Positions 1 to 8,444 of a DNA stretch of 64,000 bases are shown here, piece after piece. The DNA is from Modestobacter sp. VKM Ac-2977. Its GTDB lineage: Bacteria; Actinomycetota; Actinomycetes; Mycobacteriales; Geodermatophilaceae. The notes beneath the pieces are model-generated. The model ran no database searches and was not told where the DNA came from. It saw only the letters and a list, made by a program, of their open reading frames with translations. Where the stretch lies: the NCBI RefSeq assembly GCF_026968045.1, contig NZ_JAPVBQ010000001.1, positions 1-64,000 of the forward strand, given 5' to 3'. How positions within the stretch are numbered: position 1 is the stretch's first letter; the number at the start of each line of letters is the position of its first letter. The translations under genes and the position numbers were made by a program.

Positions 1-2
1 GG

Positions 3-77
3 CGCAACGCGCTGGACCGTGACCACTGGGTGGCCGCCGGCTGGACCTACCGCGCGCTCGGCCGCCGCGCCGGCTGA
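3..77 (+). CDS. C-terminal fragment of an unidentified protein
   Basis: The last 24 codons of a gene that begins upstream of the window run in the third frame to a TGA at 75-77. The visible tail contains the peptide LDRDHWVAAGWTYRAL followed by a short basic end. It is too short to assign a family. Its position beside exopolysaccharide genes makes an envelope-glycan role possible, but that is only context. It ends 8 bases before the stop of the convergent acyltransferase. Confidence 0.45.
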   Translation, partial: RNALDRDHWVAAGWTYRALGRRAG

Positions 78-85
78 ACGCCCCG

Positions 86-1228
86 CTACCGGCGGGCGGC
101 GGTGCGGGCGGTTGACCCGGCCGCCGCCCGGTGCTGGCGCGGAGTCCCGCGGTGGGCTGGAGAGGGACCGCTGGGCCCACGGGTCCTTCGGCGGAGGGCG
201 GGCGGCAGGTCGAACAGCCAGATCGCCCACGGCCGCCCGGCTGTGAACGTGGCGACGGCGAACGGGATGCCGACGCCGGCGGCGACGGCCACCAGGGCGA
301 TGACGTACGGCTGGTCGACCCCGAACTGCACGAGCACGATCCGGACCCCGGCCACCACCAGCACGTGCGCCAGGTAGATCGGCAGGGTGCGGCGGCCGAT
401 CACGGCCAGCAGGCCGCGCAGCGGCGACACCCGGGCCAGCAGCACCGAGACGGCGAGCAGCGCGACCGTGCCGGCCACCGCGGCGCCGAGGCTCAGCGCC
501 CGCTCGGCCAGGCCGACCTCGGCCGGCAGCGTCGACGGGACGACGTCGGCCCGCAGCAGCAGCCCCAGCGAGCCGGTGCCGAGCAGCCCGACCGCCGTCC
601 AGGCCCAGACCGGGCCCTGCATCCAGGCGCCCAGCCGAGCCAGCCCGACCATGGACCCGGCCGCCGAGAACGCCAGCAGCGAGAGCCCGGTGAGCCCGAA
701 CAGGGTCGGGTTCCAACCCCAGGTGAGCAGGCTGGCCAGCACCAGGCCGCCGCCGCCCAGCAGTCGGCGGGCCCGGCCCTGCCACGGTCGCAGCACGGCC
801 AGCACCGCCGCCGTCACGATCAGGAACGGCAGGAACCACAGGTGGGCGAACGGCTCCCACACCCGCCAGATCGCCCCGGCGTCCCGCGGCACGTTCTTGA
901 CTTCGTTGGTCGCCAGCTCGGCGAGGCTCTGCACCAGGAACCACAGCAGGTACAGGTAGAGCATCAGAGTGGCCCGCTCGCGGACGTAGCCGACCGCCCC
1001 ACGCCTGGTCACCGCGCGGGGGACGAACAGCCCGAGCAGGAACGCCAGAGCCGGCATCCGGAACAGGTACAGCGCCGAGTTGACCGCCTCGAGGGGGTGG
1101 TCGGCCGGGATCAGGCCGGCGTTGAGCATGCCGTCGATGGAGTGGTTGGCCGCGACGCCGACGATCGCCACGGCCCGGGCGACGTCGATCGCCGCCACCC
1201 GCTGCGGGGGCGCGGGGGCCTCGGTCAC
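86..1228 (-). CDS. Acyltransferase family 3 integral membrane protein
   Basis: A 380-residue polytopic membrane protein starting at a GTG (reads VTEAPAPPQRVAAIDVARA). The N-terminal RVAAIDVARAVAIVGV segment, about ten hydrophobic helices, and the late YLAHVLVVAGVR helix are the usual layout of acyltransferase 3 (OafA/ExoZ-like) proteins. Members transfer acyl groups, often acetyl, to polysaccharides or lipids at the cytoplasmic membrane. It is transcribed divergently from the adjacent polysaccharide operon, so modification of that polymer is a reasonable inference. The last 40 residues are low-complexity and basic. A much longer upstream open frame exists in this GC-rich DNA but has no domain content, so I used the GTG just before the conserved start. 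Confidence 0.85.
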   Translation of the reverse strand: MTEAPAPPQRVAAIDVARAVAIVGVAANHSIDGMLNAGLIPADHPLEAVNSALYLFRMPALAFLLGLFVPRAVTRRGAVGYVRERATLMLYLYLLWFLVQSLAELATNEVKNVPRDAGAIWRVWEPFAHLWFLPFLIVTAAVLAVLRPWQGRARRLLGGGGLVLASLLTWGWNPTLFGLTGLSLLAFSAAGSMVGLARLGAWMQGPVWAWTAVGLLGTGSLGLLLRADVVPSTLPAEVGLAERALSLGAAVAGTVALLAVSVLLARVSPLRGLLAVIGRRTLPIYLAHVLVVAGVRIVLVQFGVDQPYVIALVAVAAGVGIPFAVATFTAGRPWAIWLFDLPPALRRRTRGPSGPSPAHRGTPRQHRAAAGSTARTAARR

Positions 1229-1426
1229 GCGGCAGAGCCTAGGTGTCGATCTTCCGGTGTCCAGCCGGGGTCCGAAGACGTATGCGCAGGTCAGTGGCTC
1301 GTTCCCTGCTGTCCACCCGGCGTTCACCCGGAGGGATGAGTGGCACCAGTGCAGTCGGACGAGCCCTATCATCTGGACGCTGTTGCGGGCGGACTCCGCC
1401 GATGGCACGAGGGAGGACGCACGCGC

Positions 1427-2923
1427 ATGAGCAGCTCGACAGGCCGGCCGGCCGGCACCAACCCGGGAGGCGGCGCGCCTGAGGACGCCACCCGGGCCGA
1501 CACCTGGCCCGGGCCGGCTGCGCCGCTGGCCTGGCTGGCTCGGCTGGCGCTCGTCGGCGCCCTCCTCGGCGGGCTGCTCGGCCTGCTGGTCGGGCTCGTC
1601 GCCGAGGAGGAGGTCACCGCCTCGGCCACCTTCGAGGTCGTCCCCGACGCCCAGGTGCTCAGCGGCCCGCTGCCGACCACCGTCCAGACCGGCACCGACG
1701 ACTCCGTGGTCGCCGGCCGGCTCGAGGTGCTGGACGCGCTCCGGCTGAGCCAGGAGGAGCAGACGGACGACGCGGTCACCGTCTCCGTCGCGCAGGTCGG
1801 CACCTCCGACGTCCTGCGGATCAGCGCCACCGCCCCCACCGCCGAGCAGGCCGTCCAGGCCGTGACGACGCTGCTCGACGGCTACGTCACCGCCCGCCAG
1901 GAGGCCGCCGGGACGGCGGTGACCGCGGCGCTGGACGCGGTGCAGCAGCGGCTGGACGCCCTCGGCGAGCCGGGCGCGGTGAACAGCCCGGTGGCCCAGG
2001 AGGTCGAGCGGCTGCTCGCCGAGCAGAGCCAGCTGACCGGCGCCGCTACCCGGGTCCCCGACCTGGTGCCGGTGCTGCGCGACCCGACCGTCGACGAGGA
2101 GACGGGTGCGCCGGCCGCGCTGCTGTCCACCGTGCTGGGCGCGGTGCTCGGTGCCGTGCTGCTGCTGGCCGCCGGCGCGGTGTGGCGGGCGACGTCGAAC
2201 CGGCTGTTCGACGCCCGGCTGCTCGTGGCGGCCGGCGTGCCCGTGCTGCTGCCGCGGCTGCCGACCGGGCGGGTGCGCGGCCGCAGCCCGCAGGTGCCCG
2301 CCCGGCTGCCCCGGGCCGAGGCCCTCTCGGCGGCCCGACTGCTGGTGCCGCAGGTGCTCGACGTCAGCGCCGGTGCCCGCCGCCTCGTGGTGGTCGGCGC
2401 CGACGAGCGCGCCGGGGCCGCCGAGGTCGCCTGGGAGCTGGCCTGGGCGATCTCCTCCACCGGTGCCCCCGTGGTGCTGGTGAGCACCGCGGCGCACGCG
2501 CACAGCGCCCGCCCGGCCGCGTCGGCGGAGTTCCCCGGCGAGCAGGCGCACACGCCGCTGCTGACCGTCGTCGCCGTCCCGCCGCACGACGGCGACGCGG
2601 CGCTCGCCGCGACCGTCGCCCGGCACACCGCCGCCGGCCGGCACGTCCTGCTGCACGCCCCGGCGCTCACCTCCGGCGCCCGGTTCGACGGGACAGCCCG
2701 GCACGCCGAGCAGGCCGTCGTCGTCGTGGGGGAGGGGGTCACCTCGCTGGAGGACGCGCTGGCCGCCGTCCGCGACGTGACGTCGTCCGGCCCGGCGCTG
2801 CGGGGCGTCGTCGTCACCACCACCGGGCGGCACCTGGGGCGCGACCGGCCCCAGCCGTCGCCCCCGCGGGCTGCGGAGGAGACGACGTCCCCTCGGCAGG
2901 AGCCCGTCGCCAGCGAGGCGTGA
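1427..2923 (+). CDS. Polysaccharide chain-length determinant (Wzz-like) membrane protein
   Basis: A 498-residue protein starting at an ATG preceded by GGAGG about 10 bases upstream. A first transmembrane helix (about residues 35-57, ALVGALLGGLLGLLVGLV) is followed by an extracytoplasmic domain with helices rich in Gln/Glu, a second helix near residue 235 (LLSTVLGAVLGAVLLLAAG), and then a cytoplasmic Rossmann-like region (RRLVVVGADERAGAAEVAWELAWAI). This is the Wzz/KpsE plus BY-kinase-like arrangement, but I see no clear Walker A GKT or Tyr-rich tail, so it may be a co-polymerase without kinase activity. It overlaps the downstream flippase by 4 bases (GTGA), consistent with one operon. Role inferred: control of exopolysaccharide chain length and export. 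Confidence 0.75.
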   Translation: MSSSTGRPAGTNPGGGAPEDATRADTWPGPAAPLAWLARLALVGALLGGLLGLLVGLVAEEEVTASATFEVVPDAQVLSGPLPTTVQTGTDDSVVAGRLEVLDALRLSQEEQTDDAVTVSVAQVGTSDVLRISATAPTAEQAVQAVTTLLDGYVTARQEAAGTAVTAALDAVQQRLDALGEPGAVNSPVAQEVERLLAEQSQLTGAATRVPDLVPVLRDPTVDEETGAPAALLSTVLGAVLGAVLLLAAGAVWRATSNRLFDARLLVAAGVPVLLPRLPTGRVRGRSPQVPARLPRAEALSAARLLVPQVLDVSAGARRLVVVGADERAGAAEVAWELAWAISSTGAPVVLVSTAAHAHSARPAASAEFPGEQAHTPLLTVVAVPPHDGDAALAATVARHTAAGRHVLLHAPALTSGARFDGTARHAEQAVVVVGEGVTSLEDALAAVRDVTSSGPALRGVVVTTTGRHLGRDRPQPSPPRAAEETTSPRQEPVASEA

Positions 2924-4275
2924 GCGTGGGCGTGGAGGCGGACCGGCCTGAGGGTCAGCAGAGCCAGGAGGTCCGCCGGAGCTTCGGCCTGCGCATGGTC
3001 GTGGCCGTCCTCGGGCTGGTCGCCACGTTCCTGACGTCGGTGCTGGCGGTCCGCACCCTCGACGACCGCGCGGCCACCGGCTTCCTGGCCGTGCTCGGCG
3101 CCCTGATGCTCGGGCCGATGGTCGGCCGGCTGGGCCTGGGCCAGCACGCCATCCGGGCGATCGCCGCGGCCTCCTCCCCGGCCGAGGTGGCCGCCCAGGT
3201 GCTCGCCCACCTGCGGGCGGTCGCGCTGCTGAGCCTCATCACCGCACCGGCGGTCGCCTGGGTGGCCACCGCTGTCGTCCGCGACGACCGGGCGCTGGTG
3301 GTCGCGCTGGTCGCCGGGCTGATCGTGCTGGAGACCGTCCGGCTCACCGTCAGCGACGTGTACGCCGCGGTCGGCCGGATCCGCTGGTCGGTCGCGGCCA
3401 CCCACCACAGCCGGTCGGTGCTCGCCCTGCTCGCCATGGGCGTCGTCGTCTGGGTCCAGGGCGGCCGGACGTCGCTGGTCACCCTGCTGACCGTCTACGC
3501 CGCGACCTCCCTCGCGCTGCTGGTGGCCGTGCTGCTCCGGCTGCCGCTGCGGGCCCGGGTGCGGGGCGCCCGCTGGTGGTCGCCGATGGCCGCCGCCGTC
3601 GCGGGCGGGGCCTGGCTGTTCACCGTCGAGCTCGGCGCCTTCCTGGTCGGCCGCGGCGACGTCTGGCTGGCCGGCTGGGCCTTCCCCGGCGACCAGGCGC
3701 TGCTCTACTCGACCGCCAGCGTGCTGGCCATGCAGGTCACGGTGCTCGAGGGGCTGGCCAACATCGCCATCACCCCGGTGGCCGCGCGGCTGGAGGCCGA
3801 GGGGCGGCGCGACCGGGTGCTGGACCTGCTGTCGGCCGCGGCCACCGTCTCGACCGCGGTCACCGTGCTGCTGGTCGCCGCCACCTGGCTGCTCGCCCCG
3901 CAGGTCCTGCGCGTCTACGGCGAGGGGCTGGACGACGCCGCCCCCTACCTCGCCGTGCTGGCCACCGGTGGCCTGGGCATGGCGGTCTGCGGCTCCTGCG
4001 CGGTGCTGCTCGTCGTCACCGGCCACGGCCGCGCCGCCGCCCGCGCCGTCGGGCTGGCGCTCCTGGTGGTCGTGCCCGCCGCCGTGCTCGCCGCCCAGCT
4101 GGGCGGTCCGCTCGCGCTGGCCCTCACCAGCGCCACGGCGACCGTGGTGCTCTTCGGCTCCTACGCGGTCGCCTGCCGCCGGACCTTCGGGACGGCGCCG
4201 CTGCCCGGGCTGCAGCTGCGGCGCAGCCTGCGACTGCTGGCCGGCCGCGAACCGGACGACGTGGGAGCCCGATGA
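2920..4275 (+). CDS. Polysaccharide flippase (Wzx/MATE-like, MOP superfamily)
   Basis: A 451-residue integral membrane protein, starting with a GTG overlapping the previous stop. In-frame GTGs at 2926 and 2932 are alternative starts. It has roughly 12 hydrophobic segments beginning with FGLRMVVAVLGLVATFLTSVLAV and the early GRLGLGQHAIRAIA loop, typical of RfbX/Wzx lipid-linked oligosaccharide flippases. Such proteins move undecaprenyl-linked repeat units across the cytoplasmic membrane. It sits between the chain-length protein and the polymerase, the expected Wzx-Wzy-Wzz grouping. Confidence 0.85.
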   Translation: MSVGVEADRPEGQQSQEVRRSFGLRMVVAVLGLVATFLTSVLAVRTLDDRAATGFLAVLGALMLGPMVGRLGLGQHAIRAIAAASSPAEVAAQVLAHLRAVALLSLITAPAVAWVATAVVRDDRALVVALVAGLIVLETVRLTVSDVYAAVGRIRWSVAATHHSRSVLALLAMGVVVWVQGGRTSLVTLLTVYAATSLALLVAVLLRLPLRARVRGARWWSPMAAAVAGGAWLFTVELGAFLVGRGDVWLAGWAFPGDQALLYSTASVLAMQVTVLEGLANIAITPVAARLEAEGRRDRVLDLLSAAATVSTAVTVLLVAATWLLAPQVLRVYGEGLDDAAPYLAVLATGGLGMAVCGSCAVLLVVTGHGRAAARAVGLALLVVVPAAVLAAQLGGPLALALTSATATVVLFGSYAVACRRTFGTAPLPGLQLRRSLRLLAGREPDDVGAR

Positions 4276-5594
4276 GCACCCGGATCACCGCCGTCCGGCC
4301 GCGGACAGCGGATCTCGGCGGTCGGCCCGGGGGCGTGTGGTGGCTGTCGCCGGTCGCGCTGATCGGACTGGTCGCGCTGCCCACCACGTGGCTGAGCCTG
4401 GCCATCGCCGACGAGCGCTACCGGGCGCTGTGGGGCACCCCGAAGGCGATCGACCTGGAGTGGACGCTGTGGTTCACCGCCGGCCTGCTGCTGTTCCTCG
4501 GCGGCGCGCTGCTGCCGGGGCTGCGCGGCGTCCGCCGGGTGCCGGGCTGGCCGGGGCTGTCGGCCGGCGACCTGCACGTCCTGGAGCGCGCGGCCACGGT
4601 GCTGTTCTGGCTGACCATGGTCGGCTACCTCGCCTACGGCATCAACGCCGTCCGGGTGGGCCTGGACCCGGTGGTGCTGGTGACCGCGCTGATCGACCAG
4701 GAGCTCTACGGCCTGGGCATCCGCGACCAGCTGGGCACCGTGCCCGGGCTGACCACGATGACCCAGTTCGGCGTCGCCTTCGTGGTGCTGACCGGTGTGC
4801 TGCTGCTGGCGCAGGGGCGCCGGCCGCGGTACCTGCGGCGGCTGGCCGTGGTCGCCTTCCTCGCCCTGCTGCGGGCCTTCTTCGTCACCGAGCGCCTCGC
4901 CCTGCTCGAGCTGCTCGTGCCGCTGCTGGTGCTGGTGGTCGCCGGGATGTCCCGGACCACCCGGGGCACCCGCCGCGCGGCGTTCCTGCCCGCGGTCCTG
5001 CTGCCGGTGGTGGTGGTCGTCTTCGCCGCCTTCGAGTACTCGCGCAGCTGGGTGTTCTACGCGGCGCAGGGCGGCCAGTCCTTCCCCGTCTTCGTGGTGG
5101 AACGCTTCGCCGGCTACTACGTCACCGCCTACAACAACGGCGCCATCCGGCTGCTGCACCAGGAGCCGGCCGGGCTGCCCTACGACCTGTGGTCGGCGTT
5201 CTGGACGGCGCCGGGCATCGGCAGCCTCAACCTGTTCCGGTCGCTCACCGGCGTCGACCCGGAGCCCGCCTACACGCTGGCGCTCGCCCAGTTCGGCAAC
5301 CCCGAGTTCAACAACTACGGCGGCGTGGCCAGCCCGTTCGTCGACCTGGGCATCGCCGGCGGGCTGCTGTTCTTCCTCGGCGCCGGCCTGCTCACCGGCA
5401 CCCTGCACCGCGCCCTGCGCGAGGGCCGGATCTGGGGCCTGCTGCTCTATCCGCTGTTCGTGCTGACCATGCTCGAGCTGCCGCGGTACTTCTACCTCGG
5501 CCAGGGCCGGGCCACCCCCGGGGTGGTCGCCCTGGTCGTGGTGGCGCTGCTGGTCAACCGCGCCCGACGACGCCGTACCGGAGCCGTGCTGTGA
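4272..5594 (+). CDS. O-antigen polymerase-like membrane protein (Wzy-type)
   Basis: A 440-residue protein whose ATG overlaps the flippase stop (ATGA). It has about 11-12 predicted membrane helices, with a large extracytoplasmic loop around residues 255-355 containing EYSRSWVFYAAQGGQSFPVF and repeated aromatic and Asn residues, a common layout for oligosaccharide polymerases. Wzy proteins vary greatly in sequence, so assignment rests on topology and its place between Wzx-like and glycosyltransferase genes. It is followed by another 4-base overlap (GTGA at 5591). Confidence 0.72.
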   Translation: MSTRITAVRPRTADLGGRPGGVWWLSPVALIGLVALPTTWLSLAIADERYRALWGTPKAIDLEWTLWFTAGLLLFLGGALLPGLRGVRRVPGWPGLSAGDLHVLERAATVLFWLTMVGYLAYGINAVRVGLDPVVLVTALIDQELYGLGIRDQLGTVPGLTTMTQFGVAFVVLTGVLLLAQGRRPRYLRRLAVVAFLALLRAFFVTERLALLELLVPLLVLVVAGMSRTTRGTRRAAFLPAVLLPVVVVVFAAFEYSRSWVFYAAQGGQSFPVFVVERFAGYYVTAYNNGAIRLLHQEPAGLPYDLWSAFWTAPGIGSLNLFRSLTGVDPEPAYTLALAQFGNPEFNNYGGVASPFVDLGIAGGLLFFLGAGLLTGTLHRALREGRIWGLLLYPLFVLTMLELPRYFYLGQGRATPGVVALVVVALLVNRARRRRTGAVL

Positions 5595-6679
5595 CGCCCC
5601 GACCGCTGCGCTACCTGCTGATCGGCACGCACGTCCCGGCCTCGGGCCAGGGCGGCGGGATGGTGCGCTACGTGGTGCAGCTGGCCCAGGGGCTGGCCGC
5701 CCGCGACGACGTGGAACTGCACGTGCTGGCCGGCGCCGGTGCGCAGGGCGCCTTCACCCACCTGGTCGACGCCGACCGGGTGCACACCCTGCCCGGCCGC
5801 GGTCCGCTGGTCTCCGCCGTCGAGCGGCTGGCGGGCGCGCGGGTCGGCGGCCCGATGGACGTCGTGCACGGAACCAAGCACCTGCTGCCCCGCGGGGTGC
5901 CCGGCGTCGGCGTGCTGACCGTGCACGACATGCTCGCGCTGGACCGGCCGCACGACTTCGGCCGGGCCAAGCGCTGGCTGGTGCGACCGCCGTACCTCGC
6001 CTCGCTGCGGGCCGCCGACGCGCTGGTGTGCGTCAGCGCCGCCACCCGGGAGCGGCTGGTCAGCTACCTGCCGTCCACGGCCCCGCGGGCCTCGGTGGTG
6101 CACCACCCCGACGGCTCCTCGCTCACCGACGTCGTCCCGGAGCTCGTGCCGGAGCTGGTCGGCCGGCCGTTCGCGCTGGTCGTGGGCGACCCCTCGCCGC
6201 GGAAGAACGTCGGCCTGGTCGTCGACGCCTGGGCGCAGGTGCGCGCCGCCGTCCCGGACGCCGTGCTGGTGGTGGTCGGCCCGGACAGCTGGGGGCCCAC
6301 CGACCGCGGCCGGGCGTTCGCCGAGCTGGCCGCCGACGGCGCGGTCGTCGCGATGGGCCACGTCCCCGACGGTCGGCTGCGCTGGCTCTACGAGCACGCC
6401 CGCGTGGTGCTGTGCCCCAGCCTCGCCGAGGGCTTCGGCCTGCCTGCCGCGGAGGGGCTGGCGCTGGGCGCACCGGTGCTGACCTCGGAGGACCCGGCGC
6501 TGGCCGAGGCATCCCCGGTCGGGGCGCAGCGGCTGCCCGGCCGCCGTCCCGAGGTGTGGGCCGCCGCGCTGGTGGAGCACCTGGGCCGGCCCCGGCCGCC
6601 GGTGCTGCTCCGGCCGGCCCGCCGCGGCTGGGACGACGTCGTCGAGGAGACCCTGGAGGCGGTCCGCCGTGCCCGCTGA
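5591..6679 (+). CDS. Glycosyltransferase family 4 (GT-B)
   Basis: A 362-residue protein starting at GTG 5591. The N-terminal acceptor-binding half contains the glycine-rich GQGGGMVRYVVQLAQGLA segment. The C-terminal half carries the nucleotide-sugar binding signature VVGDPSPRKNVGLVVDAW and the E-x7-E motif region CPSLAEGFGLPAAEGLALG, diagnostic of GT4 enzymes such as mannosyltransferases. It probably adds a sugar to the lipid-linked exopolysaccharide repeat unit in the cytoplasm. Sugar donor and acceptor cannot be deduced. Confidence 0.9.
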   Translation: MTPRPLRYLLIGTHVPASGQGGGMVRYVVQLAQGLAARDDVELHVLAGAGAQGAFTHLVDADRVHTLPGRGPLVSAVERLAGARVGGPMDVVHGTKHLLPRGVPGVGVLTVHDMLALDRPHDFGRAKRWLVRPPYLASLRAADALVCVSAATRERLVSYLPSTAPRASVVHHPDGSSLTDVVPELVPELVGRPFALVVGDPSPRKNVGLVVDAWAQVRAAVPDAVLVVVGPDSWGPTDRGRAFAELAADGAVVAMGHVPDGRLRWLYEHARVVLCPSLAEGFGLPAAEGLALGAPVLTSEDPALAEASPVGAQRLPGRRPEVWAAALVEHLGRPRPPVLLRPARRGWDDVVEETLEAVRRAR

Positions 6680-7175
6680 TGTCCGCGCCATCCTCTCCAC
6701 CCCGGTGTTCGGCGAGGTGCTGGGCGTGCTGCACGTCGCCGGCCCCGCCGAGCTGGCCACGGCCCGGGCGACCGCCGCCGCGCAGACCGCCGCCGGCTGG
6801 CGCACCGGTGTGCTCGAGCCCGCCGCGCTGCCCGAGGCGGCGCTGGACGACGTCGACGTGGTGGTGCTCTGGGGCCGGCGCGCCGCCGCCGGGCGGGACG
6901 TCGTCGCCGGCCGCCGGGCGACCGTCGTCGTCCTCGGGGCCCGGGACGTGCGCGCGGTGCTGAGCTCGCCGCTGCGCTGGGCCCGGGAGCTGCGCCGGAC
7001 GCCGCGCACCAACCTGCTGCTGGTGCCCGCCGGGCTGGCCGAGCGCTACACCCGGTGGGGTCCGCCGGTGCCGCTGGCGCACCGCCCCGAGGGGCTGCCG
7101 GAGCCGGACGCCGTCACCGTGCTGTCGGCCTGGACGGCGCGGGCCCACGCGTTCGGCGCGCGGCCGGCCGGCTGA
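6669..7175 (+). CDS. Hypothetical protein in exopolysaccharide operon
   Basis: A 168-residue protein starting at a GTG that overlaps the end of the preceding glycosyltransferase by 11 bases. It has alternating hydrophobic strands (VVVLWGR, ATVVVLGARDVRAVL, TNLLLVPAGLAERY), suggesting a small Rossmann-like alpha/beta fold, perhaps the remnant or accessory half of a GT-B enzyme. I do not recognise a family. Coupling to the upstream genes and convergent placement against the beta-helix gene 9 bases away argue that it is a real, operon-terminal gene. Confidence 0.6.
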   Translation: MPADVRAILSTPVFGEVLGVLHVAGPAELATARATAAAQTAAGWRTGVLEPAALPEAALDDVDVVVLWGRRAAAGRDVVAGRRATVVVLGARDVRAVLSSPLRWARELRRTPRTNLLLVPAGLAERYTRWGPPVPLAHRPEGLPEPDAVTVLSAWTARAHAFGARPAG

Positions 7176-7184
7176 GCCGGTCGC

Positions 7185-8444
7185 TCACCAGCCGCGCTTC
7201 TCGGGGACGGGGGAGCCGTCGTCCCGGACGCCGATCAGCCGCACCGCCGAGGGCACGTTCGTGTAGAACGGCCGCTGCGGGCCACCGGTGAGCGAGATCC
7301 CGGAGAGGGTGACCCGCTGGACGCCCGCACCCGGGTCGGCCAGCACCCCGAGGTCCCAGCTGGCGCCGGCCCGGGTGCCGCTGACCGCCAGGTCGCGGAT
7401 CGTGACGTCGGCGGTCGTGGTGCCGCTGTTGCCGGCGTAGACCAGCACCGCGCCGTGGTCCTTGGCCGGGTTGGCGTTGGCGCCGGTCACCGTGCCGCGA
7501 GTGACCCGAACCCGGCGCGAGGGGAACGTGTAGTACGGGTCGCCCTCGCTGCCGACGTAGACCGCGGCGGCGTCGGTGTCCCGGATCGCCACGTCGGTGT
7601 AGGTGATGTCGTCCCCGCCGACGACGGAGATGCCCCGGCCCCACGTCGTCCCGTTCACCGTCGGCGAGGTGATCTGCACCCGCGCGCACGGCACCCCGTC
7701 GGCCCGGTAGGAGACGACGGCGACCCCGTCGTCCCCGGTGCCGGTGGTGACGGGGGAGACGACCCGGCCGTCGTGCGCGCCGCCGGTGACGTGCACGCCG
7801 TCGGCGCGGCTGCCGACGACCGTCACCCGGTCCAGCAGGAACCCGCCGGAACCGTTGCCGACGTAGAAGCCGGCCGCCGCCGCGCCGCGGACGTGCACGT
7901 CGCGCAGCACCACGCGGTCGGCGGAGACCCGGACCTTCATCTGCTCGTAGGCGTGGAAGCGCTGGGTGGAGGTGCGGAGGGCGAACGTGACCCCCTCGAC
8001 CACCACCCGGTCGGCGTCGACGTGGAAGGCCGACCGGGTCTCCTGGGTGGCGGTGACGGTCGCGCCCTTGCCGGTGACCGTGAGGCCGGGGGTGCGCACC
8101 CGGAGGACGTCGGAGTGCAGGTAGGTCGCGCCCGCGCGGAGCCGCAGGGTGCTCCCGGTGGGCACGCTGTCCAGCGCCCTCTGCAGCGCCGCGGTGTCGT
8201 CACGGACGCCGTCGCCCACGGCGCCGAACCGCTCGACCGGGACCACCTGGCGCGCCGAGCCGGCCGGCACGACGGCCCCCGCGGCGCCGGGACCGGTGGC
8301 GGCTGCCGGAGGCGTGGCGCCGGGCGGCACCGTCGAGCCCGTGGGCCCGACGGCACACAGCGCCAGCAGCGCGCTCGCCAGCACCGCCCGGGACACCAGG
8401 CGCCGTGCGCGCCCGCTGGGGGCCGTGCCCACGCGCGTGCTCAT
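7185..8444 (-). CDS. Secreted right-handed parallel beta-helix protein (pectate-lyase/GH28-like)
   Basis: A 419-residue protein with a signal peptide (basic MSTRVGTAPSGRARRLVSR then a hydrophobic Ala/Leu core). The mature start VERFGAVGDGVRDDTAALQ is the classic N-terminal FGAxGDGxxDDTxAxQ signature of pectate lyase 3/polygalacturonase-type beta-helices. Repeating short strands with G-V-x-V and N/D turns (VRVSADRVVLRDVHVRG, DDGVAVVSYRADG) follow to the C-terminus. Such proteins cleave or bind polysaccharides outside the cell. Its start overlaps the stop of the upstream glycosyltransferase by 4 bases on the same strand, so the two are co-transcribed. It could trim or depolymerise the exopolysaccharide made by this locus (inference). 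Confidence 0.85.
   Translation of the reverse strand: MSTRVGTAPSGRARRLVSRAVLASALLALCAVGPTGSTVPPGATPPAAATGPGAAGAVVPAGSARQVVPVERFGAVGDGVRDDTAALQRALDSVPTGSTLRLRAGATYLHSDVLRVRTPGLTVTGKGATVTATQETRSAFHVDADRVVVEGVTFALRTSTQRFHAYEQMKVRVSADRVVLRDVHVRGAAAAGFYVGNGSGGFLLDRVTVVGSRADGVHVTGGAHDGRVVSPVTTGTGDDGVAVVSYRADGVPCARVQITSPTVNGTTWGRGISVVGGDDITYTDVAIRDTDAAAVYVGSEGDPYYTFPSRRVRVTRGTVTGANANPAKDHGAVLVYAGNSGTTTADVTIRDLAVSGTRAGASWDLGVLADPGAGVQRVTLSGISLTGGPQRPFYTNVPSAVRLIGVRDDGSPVPEKRGW

Noticed and set aside
1882-4026. Very long minus-strand open frames opposite the flippase and chain-length genes
   Set aside because: They have repetitive Gln/Gly/Arg/His composition, typical of antisense shadows of high-GC genes, with no domain features.
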